Assembly: GCF_051014445.1 (NCBI RefSeq)
Contig: NC_135137.1
Span: 17,609,501 to 17,673,500, forward strand
Length of the DNA: 64,000 bases
Reading direction: 5' to 3'
DNA from: Colletes latitarsis
Lineage: Eukaryota > Arthropoda > Insecta > Hymenoptera > Colletidae
Shown here: positions 42,717 through 53,088 of the stretch, one piece after another
How the letters are laid out: each line of letters opens with the position of its first letter
Position numbering within the stretch: position 1 is the first letter of the stretch
Made by a program: the position numbers and the translations under genes
Notes under the pieces: generated by a model
The model's database searches: none
What the model was told of the DNA's origin: nothing
Seen by the model: only the letters and a program-made list of their open reading frames with translations

Positions 42717-45700
42717 TACTTACCTTCTTGCGGATCCTGCAAATCAACTTAAACCATTGCAGGTTGGCCCAAGACCTGCTTCTGATGGCAGCGGAGGAAC
42801 TGCGAGTTGATCTCGTCGCCATCGCAGAACCCTACCTAGTAAGGGCCGACTGGGTAGCGGATATCTCAGGAAGGGCGGCGATATGGGATACAGGGTTCAA
42901 CGGAAGAAGGTGCAAGGAAGACAAGATGGACAAAGGGAACGGATACGTCGCTGTTGAGGTAGAAGCGGTGACGGTGGCTAGTTGCTACTACCCACCTCGC
43001 CTCAGCGGTGACGAGTTTGCGGAGATGCTAGGGGAGCTTGAGGAGAGTAGGGGGAACTGGAAGAGGGACCTCGTGGTGGCGGGTGATTTCAATGCGAAAT
43101 CTCCGGCCTGGGGGTCAAGGACATTGGACGTGAAGGGAGGAATTTTAATGGAGGTGCTGGCCAGGATAGGTCTGGAGGTCGCGGACACACGAGGAGAGTA
43201 CACCTACGAGAAGGCTGGAAGGACGTCCAAAATAGATGTGATGGCCTGTAACAAAGAAAAGCTAGAAATACTTACCTCCAGTGATGTTCTTGCAAGATAC
43301 ACGGCGTTCGATCACCTGTACCTACTGCACGTGTTCGCGGGCCGCTGCCGGGTACAACCTGCAGACCCTGGTGGGTGGAGGGTGGACACACTGGATGCCC
43401 CTCGGATGTTGCAAGTGTTGGATGACGAAACAACGGAATTGGACATCACGCGACCGATGGATCTTAGGACTATCGAAAGGGCCCTTGACGCCCTAGTTAC
43501 TGCCTGCGATGCCAGTATGGAGCCTAGAAGGGCAGCTCCCTTCTATAGGGCCACCAAAATATGGTGGACGAGAGAGATCGCGGAACTAAGGGCACGTACC
43601 AACAAGTGTAGGAGAAAGTACCAACGGGCTGCGAGGAGGGGGCGTCCCGATACACCAGACCTCGCAGCAGCTTACAAGGAACATAGGAAACTGCTCAATA
43701 AGGAGATAGTTAGGAGCAAAATTAGGGCATGGCGGGAGCTTTGCGGAGCTGTGGAGAGCGACGTATGGGGATGCCCATATAAAGCAGTCATGAAGGCTGT
43801 CAGGCCCAGGAAGACCCCTCCTGAACTGACCGAGGAGAAGATCCACCAAATCCTGGAAGAACTGTTCCCTGCGGGGGGTGGCCCTAGGACACGAGAGATT
43901 AACTTAGCATGGATGCTAAGGGCTGGCATGAGGATGGTGTCAGAGGAGGAGATCCGGGATGCTGCTAAGAACGTAAAGTTCCATAAGGCACCCGGCCGTG
44001 ACCTTATCCCGGGGGTGACGGTTAGGATGGTGGTGGAAAACAGGATAAGGCTAGTCAAAAGCATATTTGACGGGTGCATCCAGCAGGGGAAGATTCCAGG
44101 AAGATGGAAGGAACAAAGGTTGGTATTGCTCCATAAGGAGGGCAGGGACCCGATCCTGGCCTCGGCATACAGGCCGTTATGCCTGATTAGTCACTGGGCA
44201 AAGCTCTTTGAATGCGTGTTGAGAGGGCGTATTCAAGAGGCCCTAGGCCCTACAGGGTTGTGCTGCAGACAATTTGGGTTCCGCAAGGGATGCAGCACCC
44301 TGCAGGCACTTACTGAGGTCCATAAGATGGCGGAAGAAGCTAAAAAGAAACGCAAGTACTGTGTTTTACTTACCTTTGACGTGAAAAATGCCTTTAATTC
44401 GGTGCCCTTTAAGGTAATAATTGCGGAAATGACCAGGAGGGGATTCCCACCCTACCTGGTCAACTTAATTGACGAATATCTGAAGGAAAGGAGGATTTTC
44501 TATAAAATTAACAACACCTGGCGATGGAAAGACATGAATCGGGGTGTCCCGCAAGGCTCTGTCATTGGACCACTCCTATGGAATATAGCCTACGACGGTG
44601 TCCTCAGGGTGAAGCTCCCTAGGGGCTGCGAAAGCTTTGGTTTCGCCGATGATCTGGCGTTGGTAGCCACAAGTACGGAAGAGTCCAACCTGAAAGAAAG
44701 AATAGAAAAAAGTACAAAAGAAATACTTACCTGGTTGGATCGAAACGGGCTGCGGATAGCGCCTGAGAAGACGGAGTTAATCTTCCTGAATAAGAAGAGA
44801 CTCAGAGATCCGGAGTTCGGTGTCGATGTCCTGCAACAAAGGATCCGTGCAGGTACGGAGATTAAATATTTGGGCCTCACGTTAGACAAGAGTCAAATTT
44901 TTAAGAGGCATATCAAGAAGGTAACCTGCAAGGGAATCAAGGTTATGTCGGCACTGGGAAGGATCATGCCGAACGTGGAAGGACCTGGCCATAAGACCAG
45001 TCTCCTGTATTATCATGTCTTGGAGTCGATTCTCTTGTATGCTGCACCGATTTGGGCACGCTGGGCTGGCGTGGGAGCCAACATGAGAAGATTGGAAAAG
45101 GCGCACAGTATAGGCTTGATAAGAGTGACCAAGGTGTACCGCACGGTGGCACGAATAGTACTTCCTGTAATTGCGGGTACCGTTCCGATAGCGCTCAAGG
45201 TCAAGGAAAGGGAACGGATTCAGAGGGCAGAGGAAGAGGTGAAGGAGCTACTGGGGGTGGATTACCTGGACCTACGGGCCACCATATTGGCGGAAAGGAA
45301 AAGGATAAGGGAGGAAATCATAGAGGAATGGCAAAGGAATTGGGACCATGATGGGAGTGACAAGTTCACTCATAGATGGATTCCGAGTATAGTAGGATGG
45401 ATGAAAAGACCTGGTGGACAGGTCAATTATCATATAACGCAGGCTCTAACCGGACATCGTTCGTTCGCTGTATTTAGGAAGAGGATAGGAAAATCGCGAA
45501 GCGACTTATGCTGGTATGGATGTGAGGTGCTGGACACTGCAGAACACACTCTTATCAGCTGCAAGAAATGGGCGGACCTGCGACATAGACTGCGGGAAGA
45601 ATTAAATTTGGAAGAGGAAGAGGACATTAGCATCGAGGGATTGGGCACGCGGATGATCCTTGGCCATGACCATTGGAACGTGATTCAAACTTATATTACG

Positions 45701-45775
45701 GAGGTCATGGTCGGGAAGGCTGCAACTGAGAGAAATATGGATAGAGAGACCAGAAGCAGGCGAGCTAGGAATTAG
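42713..45775 (+). CDS. Family B ORF2: endonuclease-reverse transcriptase, open (about 1020 aa)
   Basis: It contains an APE-like endonuclease (LQINLNHCRLAQDLL, AEPY, GDFNAKSPAWGS near 124, FDHLYLLHV). The RT follows: KAPGRDLIPG, YRPLCLISHWAKLFE, QFGFRKGCST, Asp556 in TFDVKNAFNS, GVPQGSVIGPLLWN, and FADD at 644-647, where Phe replaces the usual Tyr. A C-terminal CWYGCEVLDTAEHTLISC starts near 933. All three catalytic Asp are present and no stop interrupts the frame. There is no ATG at the ORF1 stop: the frame opens at TTG overlapping TGA (TTGA), and the next in-frame ATG (42787) would cut into the endonuclease. Initiation by non-AUG restart, or loss of an ancestral ATG, is therefore likely. Confidence 0.92.
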   Translation: MILTFLRILQINLNHCRLAQDLLLMAAEELRVDLVAIAEPYLVRADWVADISGRAAIWDTGFNGRRCKEDKMDKGNGYVAVEVEAVTVASCYYPPRLSGDEFAEMLGELEESRGNWKRDLVVAGDFNAKSPAWGSRTLDVKGGILMEVLARIGLEVADTRGEYTYEKAGRTSKIDVMACNKEKLEILTSSDVLARYTAFDHLYLLHVFAGRCRVQPADPGGWRVDTLDAPRMLQVLDDETTELDITRPMDLRTIERALDALVTACDASMEPRRAAPFYRATKIWWTREIAELRARTNKCRRKYQRAARRGRPDTPDLAAAYKEHRKLLNKEIVRSKIRAWRELCGAVESDVWGCPYKAVMKAVRPRKTPPELTEEKIHQILEELFPAGGGPRTREINLAWMLRAGMRMVSEEEIRDAAKNVKFHKAPGRDLIPGVTVRMVVENRIRLVKSIFDGCIQQGKIPGRWKEQRLVLLHKEGRDPILASAYRPLCLISHWAKLFECVLRGRIQEALGPTGLCCRQFGFRKGCSTLQALTEVHKMAEEAKKKRKYCVLLTFDVKNAFNSVPFKVIIAEMTRRGFPPYLVNLIDEYLKERRIFYKINNTWRWKDMNRGVPQGSVIGPLLWNIAYDGVLRVKLPRGCESFGFADDLALVATSTEESNLKERIEKSTKEILTWLDRNGLRIAPEKTELIFLNKKRLRDPEFGVDVLQQRIRAGTEIKYLGLTLDKSQIFKRHIKKVTCKGIKVMSALGRIMPNVEGPGHKTSLLYYHVLESILLYAAPIWARWAGVGANMRRLEKAHSIGLIRVTKVYRTVARIVLPVIAGTVPIALKVKERERIQRAEEEVKELLGVDYLDLRATILAERKRIREEIIEEWQRNWDHDGSDKFTHRWIPSIVGWMKRPGGQVNYHITQALTGHRSFAVFRKRIGKSRSDLCWYGCEVLDTAEHTLISCKKWADLRHRLREELNLEEEEDISIEGLGTRMILGHDHWNVIQTYITEVMVGKAATERNMDRETRSRRARN

Positions 45776-46678
45776 GAATCAATATATACAGCGAGTGAAC
45801 ATTACAAGTGTTCATTTTATCAAGCCAGAATTTACTTACGTATTTGCCTGACCTTTTTATTTATTTAATTTATTTATTTATTTATTTATTTACTTATTTA
45901 TTTATTGCTTTTTTGTTACACACTTAGTATGTATCTGTTATCATTTTTTGTTATTTTATTCATTGTTATTTTACTGATGGGATGGTGACTTTACACGCCT
46001 CTCATATTTTATTTTATTTTATTAGTTTGACAGTTATGTTATCTTAGTTTGAATATTTTATACTACTTTGTTTTATCTTATTTTACCTCATCTGACCGCG
46101 CCACATATTATTATCATTATTACTATTTTTATACACTGTTTTATGTTATTCTATCATCACATATTTCTTTTCTTTCTATCATCTTTATTGGGTTATATAA
46201 TAGCACCTTTACTTTTATTATGTTCATTGTACTACAATACTAAGTACACTTTCATTATTTTCATTGCTTAGTATTAGTATTATTTATTCATTATTGTTTA
46301 TTTATTATTATTTATTTATTATACTTATTTCTAGAATTATTTCTTATTATTATTATTTTGTATTATTATTATTTCTTTCTTTATTTTTATTCTTTCTTTA
46401 TGTTAACGTTTACGTCACGGTAGGTCTTATCCTAGATGTTCGGTTATACTTTGTATATATATATGTATAAGTATTAGGGTAATAAAGACAAGCGGGGAAC
46501 TAACCGCGGCCTATTGTGATACCCCACCCTCGGGCTTCTCCTGACGGTGGGAAGTTTGTGTGCCCATTTGTCGCCAGGACTGCCCTGGTGACCTCCGCGG
46601 GGCGAAGTAATGCGGAAAGCAATTCCGCCCTGCGGTGTAGGGGTCAGTGGAGGGTTTACAAAAAAAAAAAAAAAAAAA
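45776..46678 (+). other. Family B 3' UTR: AT-rich body, GC-rich terminus, tail
   Basis: From 45776 to about 46490 the sequence is very AT rich, with TTTA/TTAT microsatellite runs (about 45855-45905, 46280-46400). The final 160 nt switch to GC-rich sequence ending GGAGGGTTTAC before 19 A (46660-46678). The short frames here (for example 46049-46243) are low-complexity artefacts. The abrupt composition change suggests that only the GC-rich end is constrained. Confidence 0.8.
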
Positions 46679-47781
46679 GCAGCCGGCTAGGAAGCAAGCA
46701 GCAGGCTAGTAAGAAAGAAATTATCTATTAAGAAAGCAGTATGCGAGTATACCAGCAGTTAGCTCGAAAGCAAGCTGTAAGCTAGCAAGAAAGCAGTACG
46801 CGAGTAAGCTAGCAAGAAAGCAGTACGCGAGTAAGCTAGCAATAAGCTAGTATGCAAGCAGTGAACTAGTATGAAAGCAATTAGCTAGTAAGCAAGCTGC
46901 AAGCTAGCATGGAAGCAGAGAGCTAGAAAGCGAGCAGTAAGCTAGTAAGCAAGCAGTAAGCTAGTATACAAGCAGTGACCTAGTAAGCGAGCAGACAGCT
47001 AGTAATGAAGCAGTATGGTAGTATCCAAGCAGTAAGCTAGTAACAAAGTGGTGTGCTAGTATGCAAGCAGGTAGGCTGCAAGCAAGCCGCAGGCAAGTAA
47101 GAAAGCAGTTAGCTAGTAGGCGAGGTGGAAGCTAGAAAGCAAGCTGTGAGCGAGTAACCTTGTAGTAAGCTTGTAAGCAAGCAGTACGCTGGAAGCAAGC
47201 AGCAAGCCAGTATACAAGCAGAATGCTTGAAAGCAAGCAGCAGCCTAGCAAGAAGGCAGTTAGCTATCGCACAAGATGTAAGCTAGTAAGCAGGCAGTGT
47301 GCTAGTAAGCCATGAGGAAGCTAGTTAGAATGGAGTAAGCTAGTGAGCAAGCAGCGAGCTAGTAAGCGTGCAGGGAGCTAGTAAGGAAGCAGTATGTTAG
47401 TAAGCAAGCTGTAAGCTAGTAAGAAAGCGGTAAGCTAGAAAGGAAGCAGCAAGCTAGTAAGGAAGCAGTGTGCTAGTAAGCAAGCAGTAAGCTTGAAAGG
47501 AAACAGCAAGCTAGGAAGCAAGCTATAAGCTAGAAGGTACGCGACAAACTAGTAAGCAAGCAGCAAGCTAGAAAGCAAGGAGCAAGATAGTAAGAAATCA
47601 GTGAGCTAGAAAGGAAGCAGCAGGCTTGTAAGAAAGCAGTAAGCTAGTGAGCAAGCAGCAGGCTAGTAAGAAGGCAATTATCCAGTAAGAAAGCTGTGTG
47701 CTAGTAAGCAGGCAGAGAGATAGTAAGCGTGGAGGAAGCTAGTAAGGAGGCAGTATGCAATTAAACAAGCAGTAAGCTAGT
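46679..47781 (+). repeat. 19-bp satellite array
   Basis: The plus-orientation block includes a short tandem duplication of AAGAAAGCAGTACGCGAG near 46774-46830 and a 140-bp stretch (about 47145-47284) homologous to 27021-27166. It ends with AACAAGCAGTAAGCTAGT (47764-47781), the left duplication of the next element. Confidence 0.95.
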
Positions 47782-47890
47782 CCCTCAGGGGCTGTGTCCG
47801 GCAATCGTCGGCCGCAGTACGGGTCGTAGCGTCCCTGAGGTACCTGATGCTTATCACACCGTAAGCCTCTTGTTGGTCGTCACAACGACC
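47782..47890 (+). repeat. Left arm of 109-bp terminal inverted repeat (5' UTR start)
   Basis: It begins CCCTCAGGGGCTGTGTCC and ends ACGACC. It matches the reverse complement of 52532-52640 at 103 of 109 positions by my count, with no gaps. The arm itself holds smaller inverted repeats (CCTCAGGG with CCCTGAGG; TACG-GGT-CGTA; GGTCGT-CACA-ACGACC). Confidence 0.88.
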
Positions 47891-48172
47891 CATCCTCAGT
47901 TCCTTCTTTGGTTTTGTGAATGATACGTGACGGCAGGAGGAACGGGGGCCTTGGCTTAACCGCCCGGGAACGCGAGTATGGCGACTCTATAAAATCGCCC
48001 TCCAATCCTAAGTTATGGTGCGCGGTGATGGGATGCATGTTTGGGGGAGGAGGCCCAATCTCAAGCGACCACCTCCGGGGCACCTGCCGAACCCCCGGAG
48101 TATATAGGCTTACCCGGGTAACGCGGCTCTGCCCGGGCGGACCTTTTCTTCCGACCTGCTCGTGGGAATAGT

Positions 48173-50017
48173 ATGGAGTTTAAAATTAAAACAGGGATGG
48201 GATGGGGTAAGTCAGAGGGGGAGGACGAAGGCGGTGTTGGGACTGGAGTGACGGCGCTCGCGCCGCTCCCAGAGCCTGGCCCGGCGTCGTGGAGGGTGGA
48301 GGATGACGATGAGACTGCGTCAGTCTCGTCCTTCACCTCCACCGGGAGCCTCATAGGCTCCAAGAAAAAAATGACGGGGCAGGCCGTCAATCGAGAGGAC
48401 AGGGCGATGAGGCCAGTTGTCCGGATGCGTTGCCTCAGGGACGAGGTGACCGAGGAGATATCGGAGAGGATCTCCCCGTCCCTGAGGCGATTGGAGAAAG
48501 AGGCCGCTGCCTGCTCGTTTAAGGGGCAGAAGAGCGGCGAGCCAGAGGCTCTGAGGGAGGCTGTCCGAAAGATGAGGGACGCGGCGCGGGAGCTAAGCGG
48601 GCGGAACGCCCGTCTGCAGCTCCTGTTAGAGGAGGAGCGACGGGGGAGGATGAGGGCAGAGGCGCGCTGGAACAGCGCGGCCCTCCCTCCTCCTACGCCG
48701 CGCCCTCCTGCGGTCGTTATGAAACGGAGTGCGGCGGAAGTAGTGCGGGCCCCCACGGGCCCTTCCACCAGCACTCCGCCCGCGCAGAGGTCCCCGTCCT
48801 TCTCAGAGGACGATCTCCTGAGGTGGATATGGGACATGATTGATAAGAAGCTGGCCGCCTTCCGGGAGGAGCCCCTCCCCGGAAGAGCGGTCAGCGGGAG
48901 GGTGGTGCCACCCCGACCAGTGCCGGCACGGCCGGGGAAGGCGAAGGTGGGGGGAGCGAAGGCTCCGGCGACTCCGGGGCCTCGGGTCGTGACCGCCAAG
49001 GGGGGAAGCGTAACCGTAGTCCCGGTTCCCGCGTCCTCCGCGGCACCGCCCCAAGGTGGGGTGTCGTGGAGCGAGGTGGTGTGGCGGAGGGCGAGGAGGG
49101 CGGCGAGGAAGGCCTCGCAGGCGCAGCCTCCGCCCCCGCCGCACGCGGCCAAAGGAAAGGCCGCGAAGGCGCGACTTGGCCGCCCCTCTAAAACGGCAGC
49201 AGTAGCGCTGACCGTTGCGCAGGGGGGCGACCTGACCCTCGCGGAGGCGATGCGGCTAGCCAGGAACTGTGTGTCCCTGGAAGAGCTTGGCATCGCTTCC
49301 GTGAGGGCGACGCGGGCCGTGACTGGGGGTCTCCTGCTGGTGATCCCCGGTCCAGACGGCGGCGTGAAGGCGGACCGACTCGCCCAGAGGCTCCGGGAGC
49401 AGCTGGGCGAGCGGGGTGTCCGGGTCGCACGGCCCACGAAGCGCACGGAGATGCGCGTGTGTGGGCTGGACGACTCGGTCACCGCGGAGGACGTGGCGCG
49501 TGCTCTAGCAAGGGCGGGGGATTGCCCTAAGGGGGACTTGCGGGTCGGGGAGATCCGCAGATCTCCTTCCGGCCTGGGGTCCGTGTGGGCCCGCTGCCCC
49601 CTCTCCGCCGCCCATAAATTGGCAGAATCTGGGAGGGTTTTGGTGGGGTGAGTTTCGGCGCGAGTGGAGGTACTCGCGCCGCGCCCGCTCCAGTGTCACC
49701 GCTGCCTCGAATTGGGGCATGTGAGGCAGTGGTGCACCTCGCCGGTGGACCGTACCGGTCAATGTTACCGCTGCGGGCCGAAGGACCACCGCGCGAGCCA
49801 GTGCTCGGCGGCCCACCACTGCCCGCTATGTGCGGACAGGGGGATGCCAGCCGACCACAGGGTGGGGAGCAGGAAGTGCTCTCCCCCCTCCCGGAACGAG
49901 AGGAAGAGGCGGGCCGTTCCGGCTCCGGCGCCGCGGGCGGTGGCATCGTACACCATGGAGGCGGACGGTACCACGGGGACGGACAGCCGGGAGGAGGCTG
50001 GGGCGGTCGGTAATTAA
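48173..50017 (+). pseudogene. Family A ORF1, older copy, one nonsense codon
   Basis: It runs MEFKIKTGMGWGKSEGEDEGG to the stop TAA 50015-50017, which overlaps ATG 50017 (TAATG). Apart from a TGA at 49649-49651 (TGG to TGA, before VSARVEVL) the frame is continuous, including through the C tract, so this copy shows the natural C-terminus ...TDSREEAGAVGN. Zinc knuckles: CHRCLELGHVRQWC, CYRCGPKDHRASQC, CPLCADRGMPADH. It is the best reference here for ORF1 frame. Confidence 0.88.
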
Positions 50018-52531
50018 TGGCGCCTCGCCTCCTCCACCAGGCCAACCTCAACCACTGCCACGCGGCACAGGATATGATGTGCCATGTCCTCGCGGAGTGG
50101 GGGTTGGCCTGGCTGTCGCCGCCGAGCCGTACCGCGTCCCTGATCACCCTCATTGGGTGGGCGACGCGGACGGCTTGGTGGCGACGGTATGGGGAGGTGG
50201 CGACGGGTCCCCGCCGTTCTCCATGCTGGAGCGCAGTCGGGGATTCGTTGCCGTGGACTGGGGGGGGGAGTAGCCGTGGTTGGGTGCTACATATCGCCTC
50301 GCAGCGGTCACGTCGCGTTCGAGCAGTACATGGCCGAGATCGCGGAATGCGAGGAGCGCTGCGCGGCCCGGCCGGTGCTGGTCCTGGGGGACTTCAACGC
50401 CAAGTCGGTGGCGTGGGGGTCCCCCAGGACTTCCGTTCGCGGCGGGATCCTGGGCGACTGGGCGGCGGGGCTCGACCTTCGGTTACTGAACCGGGGGTCG
50501 GAGCACACGTGTTTGCGGCGATATGGGGGGTCTATCGTGGATGTTGGATTCGCGACCCCCAACGCCGTGCGCATGGTGTCGGGGTGGCACGTGATCGCGG
50601 GGGCAGAGGCACTCTCGGACCACCGGTATATCCGGATGGTGGTCTCTGCCGCCGCGGGGGATGCATCCCGACACCACCGTCCGGGTGGTACCCCACCGCG
50701 CCGCTGGGCGCTCCGTCGCCTGGACAAGGACGCCCTGATGGCAGCTGCCCTCACTGCAACTTGGCCGCAGGGGGCGGCAGAGTTGCCGAGTATAGAGGAG
50801 GAGGTCGCCCGGCTCGGGGGGATGGTCGCGAACATATGTGACGCGGCGTTGCCCCAGGCCGAGCGGGCTTCTCCTCGCCGGGCGGTGTACTGGTGGTCGG
50901 CCGCGATCGCGGAAATGCGAAACGCGAGTGCCCGCGCCCGACGCCAGTACACCCGCGCACGCCGTCGTCTACGAAGAGACGATGGCGTGGCGCAAGCGAG
51001 CAAGAAGACCTGTATGAGGCATACCGCATGTCGCGGATGGCTCTGCAGGTCGCCATCAAACGGGCCAAGTCCCGGGCATGGAAGGAGCTCCTCGAGACCC
51101 TTGACGACGACCCTTGGGGGCGCGCTTATAAGGTGGTGCTGAACAAGCTCCGCCCGTGGGCGCCCCCCGTCACCGAGGGTCTTTACCCCCGGCTGCTGGA
51201 GGACGTGGTCAATACTCTCTTCCCAATTGGGGAGATGGGACCACGTCCTCCGGCAGAGGCGACGGCTCCGTTGGTGTGGGTGGCCGAACCGGGGGTCACG
51301 CAGGGGGAGCTGTCCCGGGTCCGGATGGTGTGCCCGGCCGGGTTTGGGTCTTAACCCACGGCGTCCTTGGGGCCGAGCTCAGGCGGCTGATTAACCGATG
51401 CCTGAGGGACGGGCGTTTCCCCCCCAGTTGGAAGGTGGCGAGGATGGTCCTCCTCCGGAAGGAGGGTCGGCCCGCGGAGTCTCCATCCGCATACCGGTCC
51501 ATCTGTCTCCTCGACGAGGTGGGCAAGCTCTTCGAGCGAGTGATTGCTGCCCGCCTCGTCGAGCACCTGTCGCGGTGTGCTCCGGGCCTGGCCGACTGCC
51601 AGTACGGTTTCCCGGGGGGCCGGTCGAAGGTCGACGCGATCAGTCGGGTCAGGGCCCTCTCGGAGTCGGCCGTCTCCGGGTGGCGTTGGCGGTATCGCTG
51701 AATATTGCCAACGCGTTTAACACCCTTCCCTGGGGGGAGATACGGAGGGGGCTCGAATATCATCGGGTCTCCCCGTGTCTCAGGGCAGTCGTCGGGGATT
51801 ATCTCCGCGGCAGGTGGATCGAGTATCCGGGCGGGGATTGTGATATGCGGAGGGAGGTCTACTGCGTGGTTCCGCAGGGGTCGGTCCTCGGGCCACTCCT
51901 GTGGAACATCGCGTACGACGCGGTGTTGCGGGCCGACCACCCTGACGGCGTCGGTGCCGTGTGTTACACTGGTGCTGGCCGTCGGGTCTCAGTTGGGGAG
52001 GGCCAAGCGCCTCGCCGAGGAGGGAGCGGAACACGTCGTCGACCGGATCAGGAGGATGGGGATGACGGTGGCGGTCCATAAGACCGAGGTGATAGCGTTC
52101 CATTCACCTCGGCAAGATACGCCACCCCCCCTGATCCGGGTGGGTGGGGCTGACATCGAGGTGAAGCCCCAGATCAGGTATCTGGGGCTGATCCTCGATA
52201 GCCACTGGCGTTTCGAGGAGCATTTCCGCTGCCTGGTTCCCCAGTTGTAGAGGATGGTCTCGGCTTTAGGCCGGATCCTCCCCAACCTGGGGGGCCCGGC
52301 GAGTCGAGTTCGCCGCCTCTATGTGGCAATGGTTCAGTCGGTGGCCCTATACGGGGCACCCGTATGGGCGGACGACCTGGCGGCCTCCCGGCGCAGCATG
52401 ACGATGCTGCGTCGGGTGCACAGGCGGAGGGCGCTGAGGGCCGTCCGCGGCTACCAGACCGTGTCACATGAGGCGGTGACGGTTCTTGCGGGGATGCCGC
52501 CCATGGATCTCCTCGCGCGGTCGCACGCGAT
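50017..52531 (+). pseudogene. Family A ORF2, heavily decayed, RT active site deleted, 3' end missing
   Basis: One G is missing near 50101 and extra G are present near 50265. There is a short alteration near 50998, a deletion of about 43 nt near 51313 (loss of the APGPDG region start), a further deletion near 51680, and a stop TAG near 52247. At 51965 an 11-nt deletion turns TGTTATGCGGATGACACACTG into a junction lacking the YADD codons. It ends at 52531, where the inverted 5' segment starts. It cannot make an enzyme. Confidence 0.87.
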
Positions 52532-52640
52532 GGTCTTTGTGACCACCAACAGGAGGCTTACGGTGTGATAAGCATCAGGTACCTCGGGGTCGCTACGCCC
52601 CGTACTGCGGCCGACGATTGCCGGACACAGCCCCTGAGGG
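52532..52640 (-). repeat. Right arm of terminal inverted repeat
   Basis: This is an inverted copy of the element's first 109 nt, joined to ORF2 sequence after GCACGCGAT. It ends CCCCTGAGGG, directly followed by the right target duplication. There is no poly(A) on either strand at this end. Confidence 0.88.
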
Positions 52641-53088
52641 AACAAGCAGTGGGCTAGTGAGCGAGCAGGGAGCTCGTAAGGAGGCAGTATGCTATCAAGC
52701 ATCCAGTAAGGTAGTAAGCAAGCATCGGGCTAGACAGAAAGCAGTTAACTGGTAGGAAGGCAGTATGCTAGTAAGGAAGCGGTAAGCTAGAAAGCAGGCA
52801 ACAAGCTAGTAAGCTGCCAGTAAGCCTGCGAGCAAGCAGAGAGCTAGTAAGCCAGCAGGAAGCGAGTAAGCTAGCAGTACGCTAACAAGCAACCAGTAAG
52901 GTAGTAAGCAAGCATCGGGCTAGACAGAAAGCAGTTAGCTAGTAGGAATGCAATAAGCCAGGAAGCAAGCAGATATCAGGTATGGCAGCAGTAAGTCAGT
53001 AAGCAAGCAGTGTGGTAGTAAGCGAGCGGTGAGCTTGTAGGCAACATGTAAGCAAGTAAGCAAGCTGCAAGCAAGTAAGAAAGCAGTT
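52641..53088 (+). repeat. 19-bp satellite array with a 190-bp repeat
   Basis: It begins with the right duplication of the foldback copy and ends with the left duplication of the next (GTAAGAAAGCAGTT, 53075-53088). A segment of about 55 bp at 52703-52760 recurs 190 bp later (52893-52950), exactly ten monomers away. Confidence 0.95.

Larger units (their letters stand above)
40260..46678 (+). mobile_element. Family B: complete R1-type non-LTR retrotransposon (6.4 kb) with 14-bp duplication
   Basis: The perfect duplication GCAGCCGGCTAGGA (40246-40259, 46679-46692) delimits a full element: a 5' UTR with an AC-rich tract, ORF1, ORF2, a long AT-rich then GC-rich 3' UTR, and a tail (46660-46678). 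Domain layout matches family A but DNA identity is low, so it is a separate lineage. ORF2 is open; ORF1 has one frameshift. It is inserted in the satellite but not at the GTAAG phase used by family A. Confidence 0.95.
47782..52640 (+). mobile_element. Family A copy bounded by inverted copies of its own 5' end (foldback)
   Basis: It starts at the true 5' end and proceeds through ORF1 into ORF2. At 52531 it stops in the region after the RT and, instead of a 3' UTR and tail, continues with the reverse complement of its first 109 nt (52532-52640). The flanks AACAAGCAGTAAGCTAGT and AACAAGCAGTGGGCTAGT (47764-47781, 52641-52658) agree at 16 of 18 positions, so the whole looks like a single insertion. 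Both ORFs are heavily mutated, marking it as an old copy. Confidence 0.88.

Noticed and set aside
46049..46470. Several Phe/Ile/Tyr-rich frames in the family B 3' UTR, resembling membrane proteins
   Set aside because: The region is TTTA/TTAT low-complexity DNA; hydrophobic residues come from T-rich codons.
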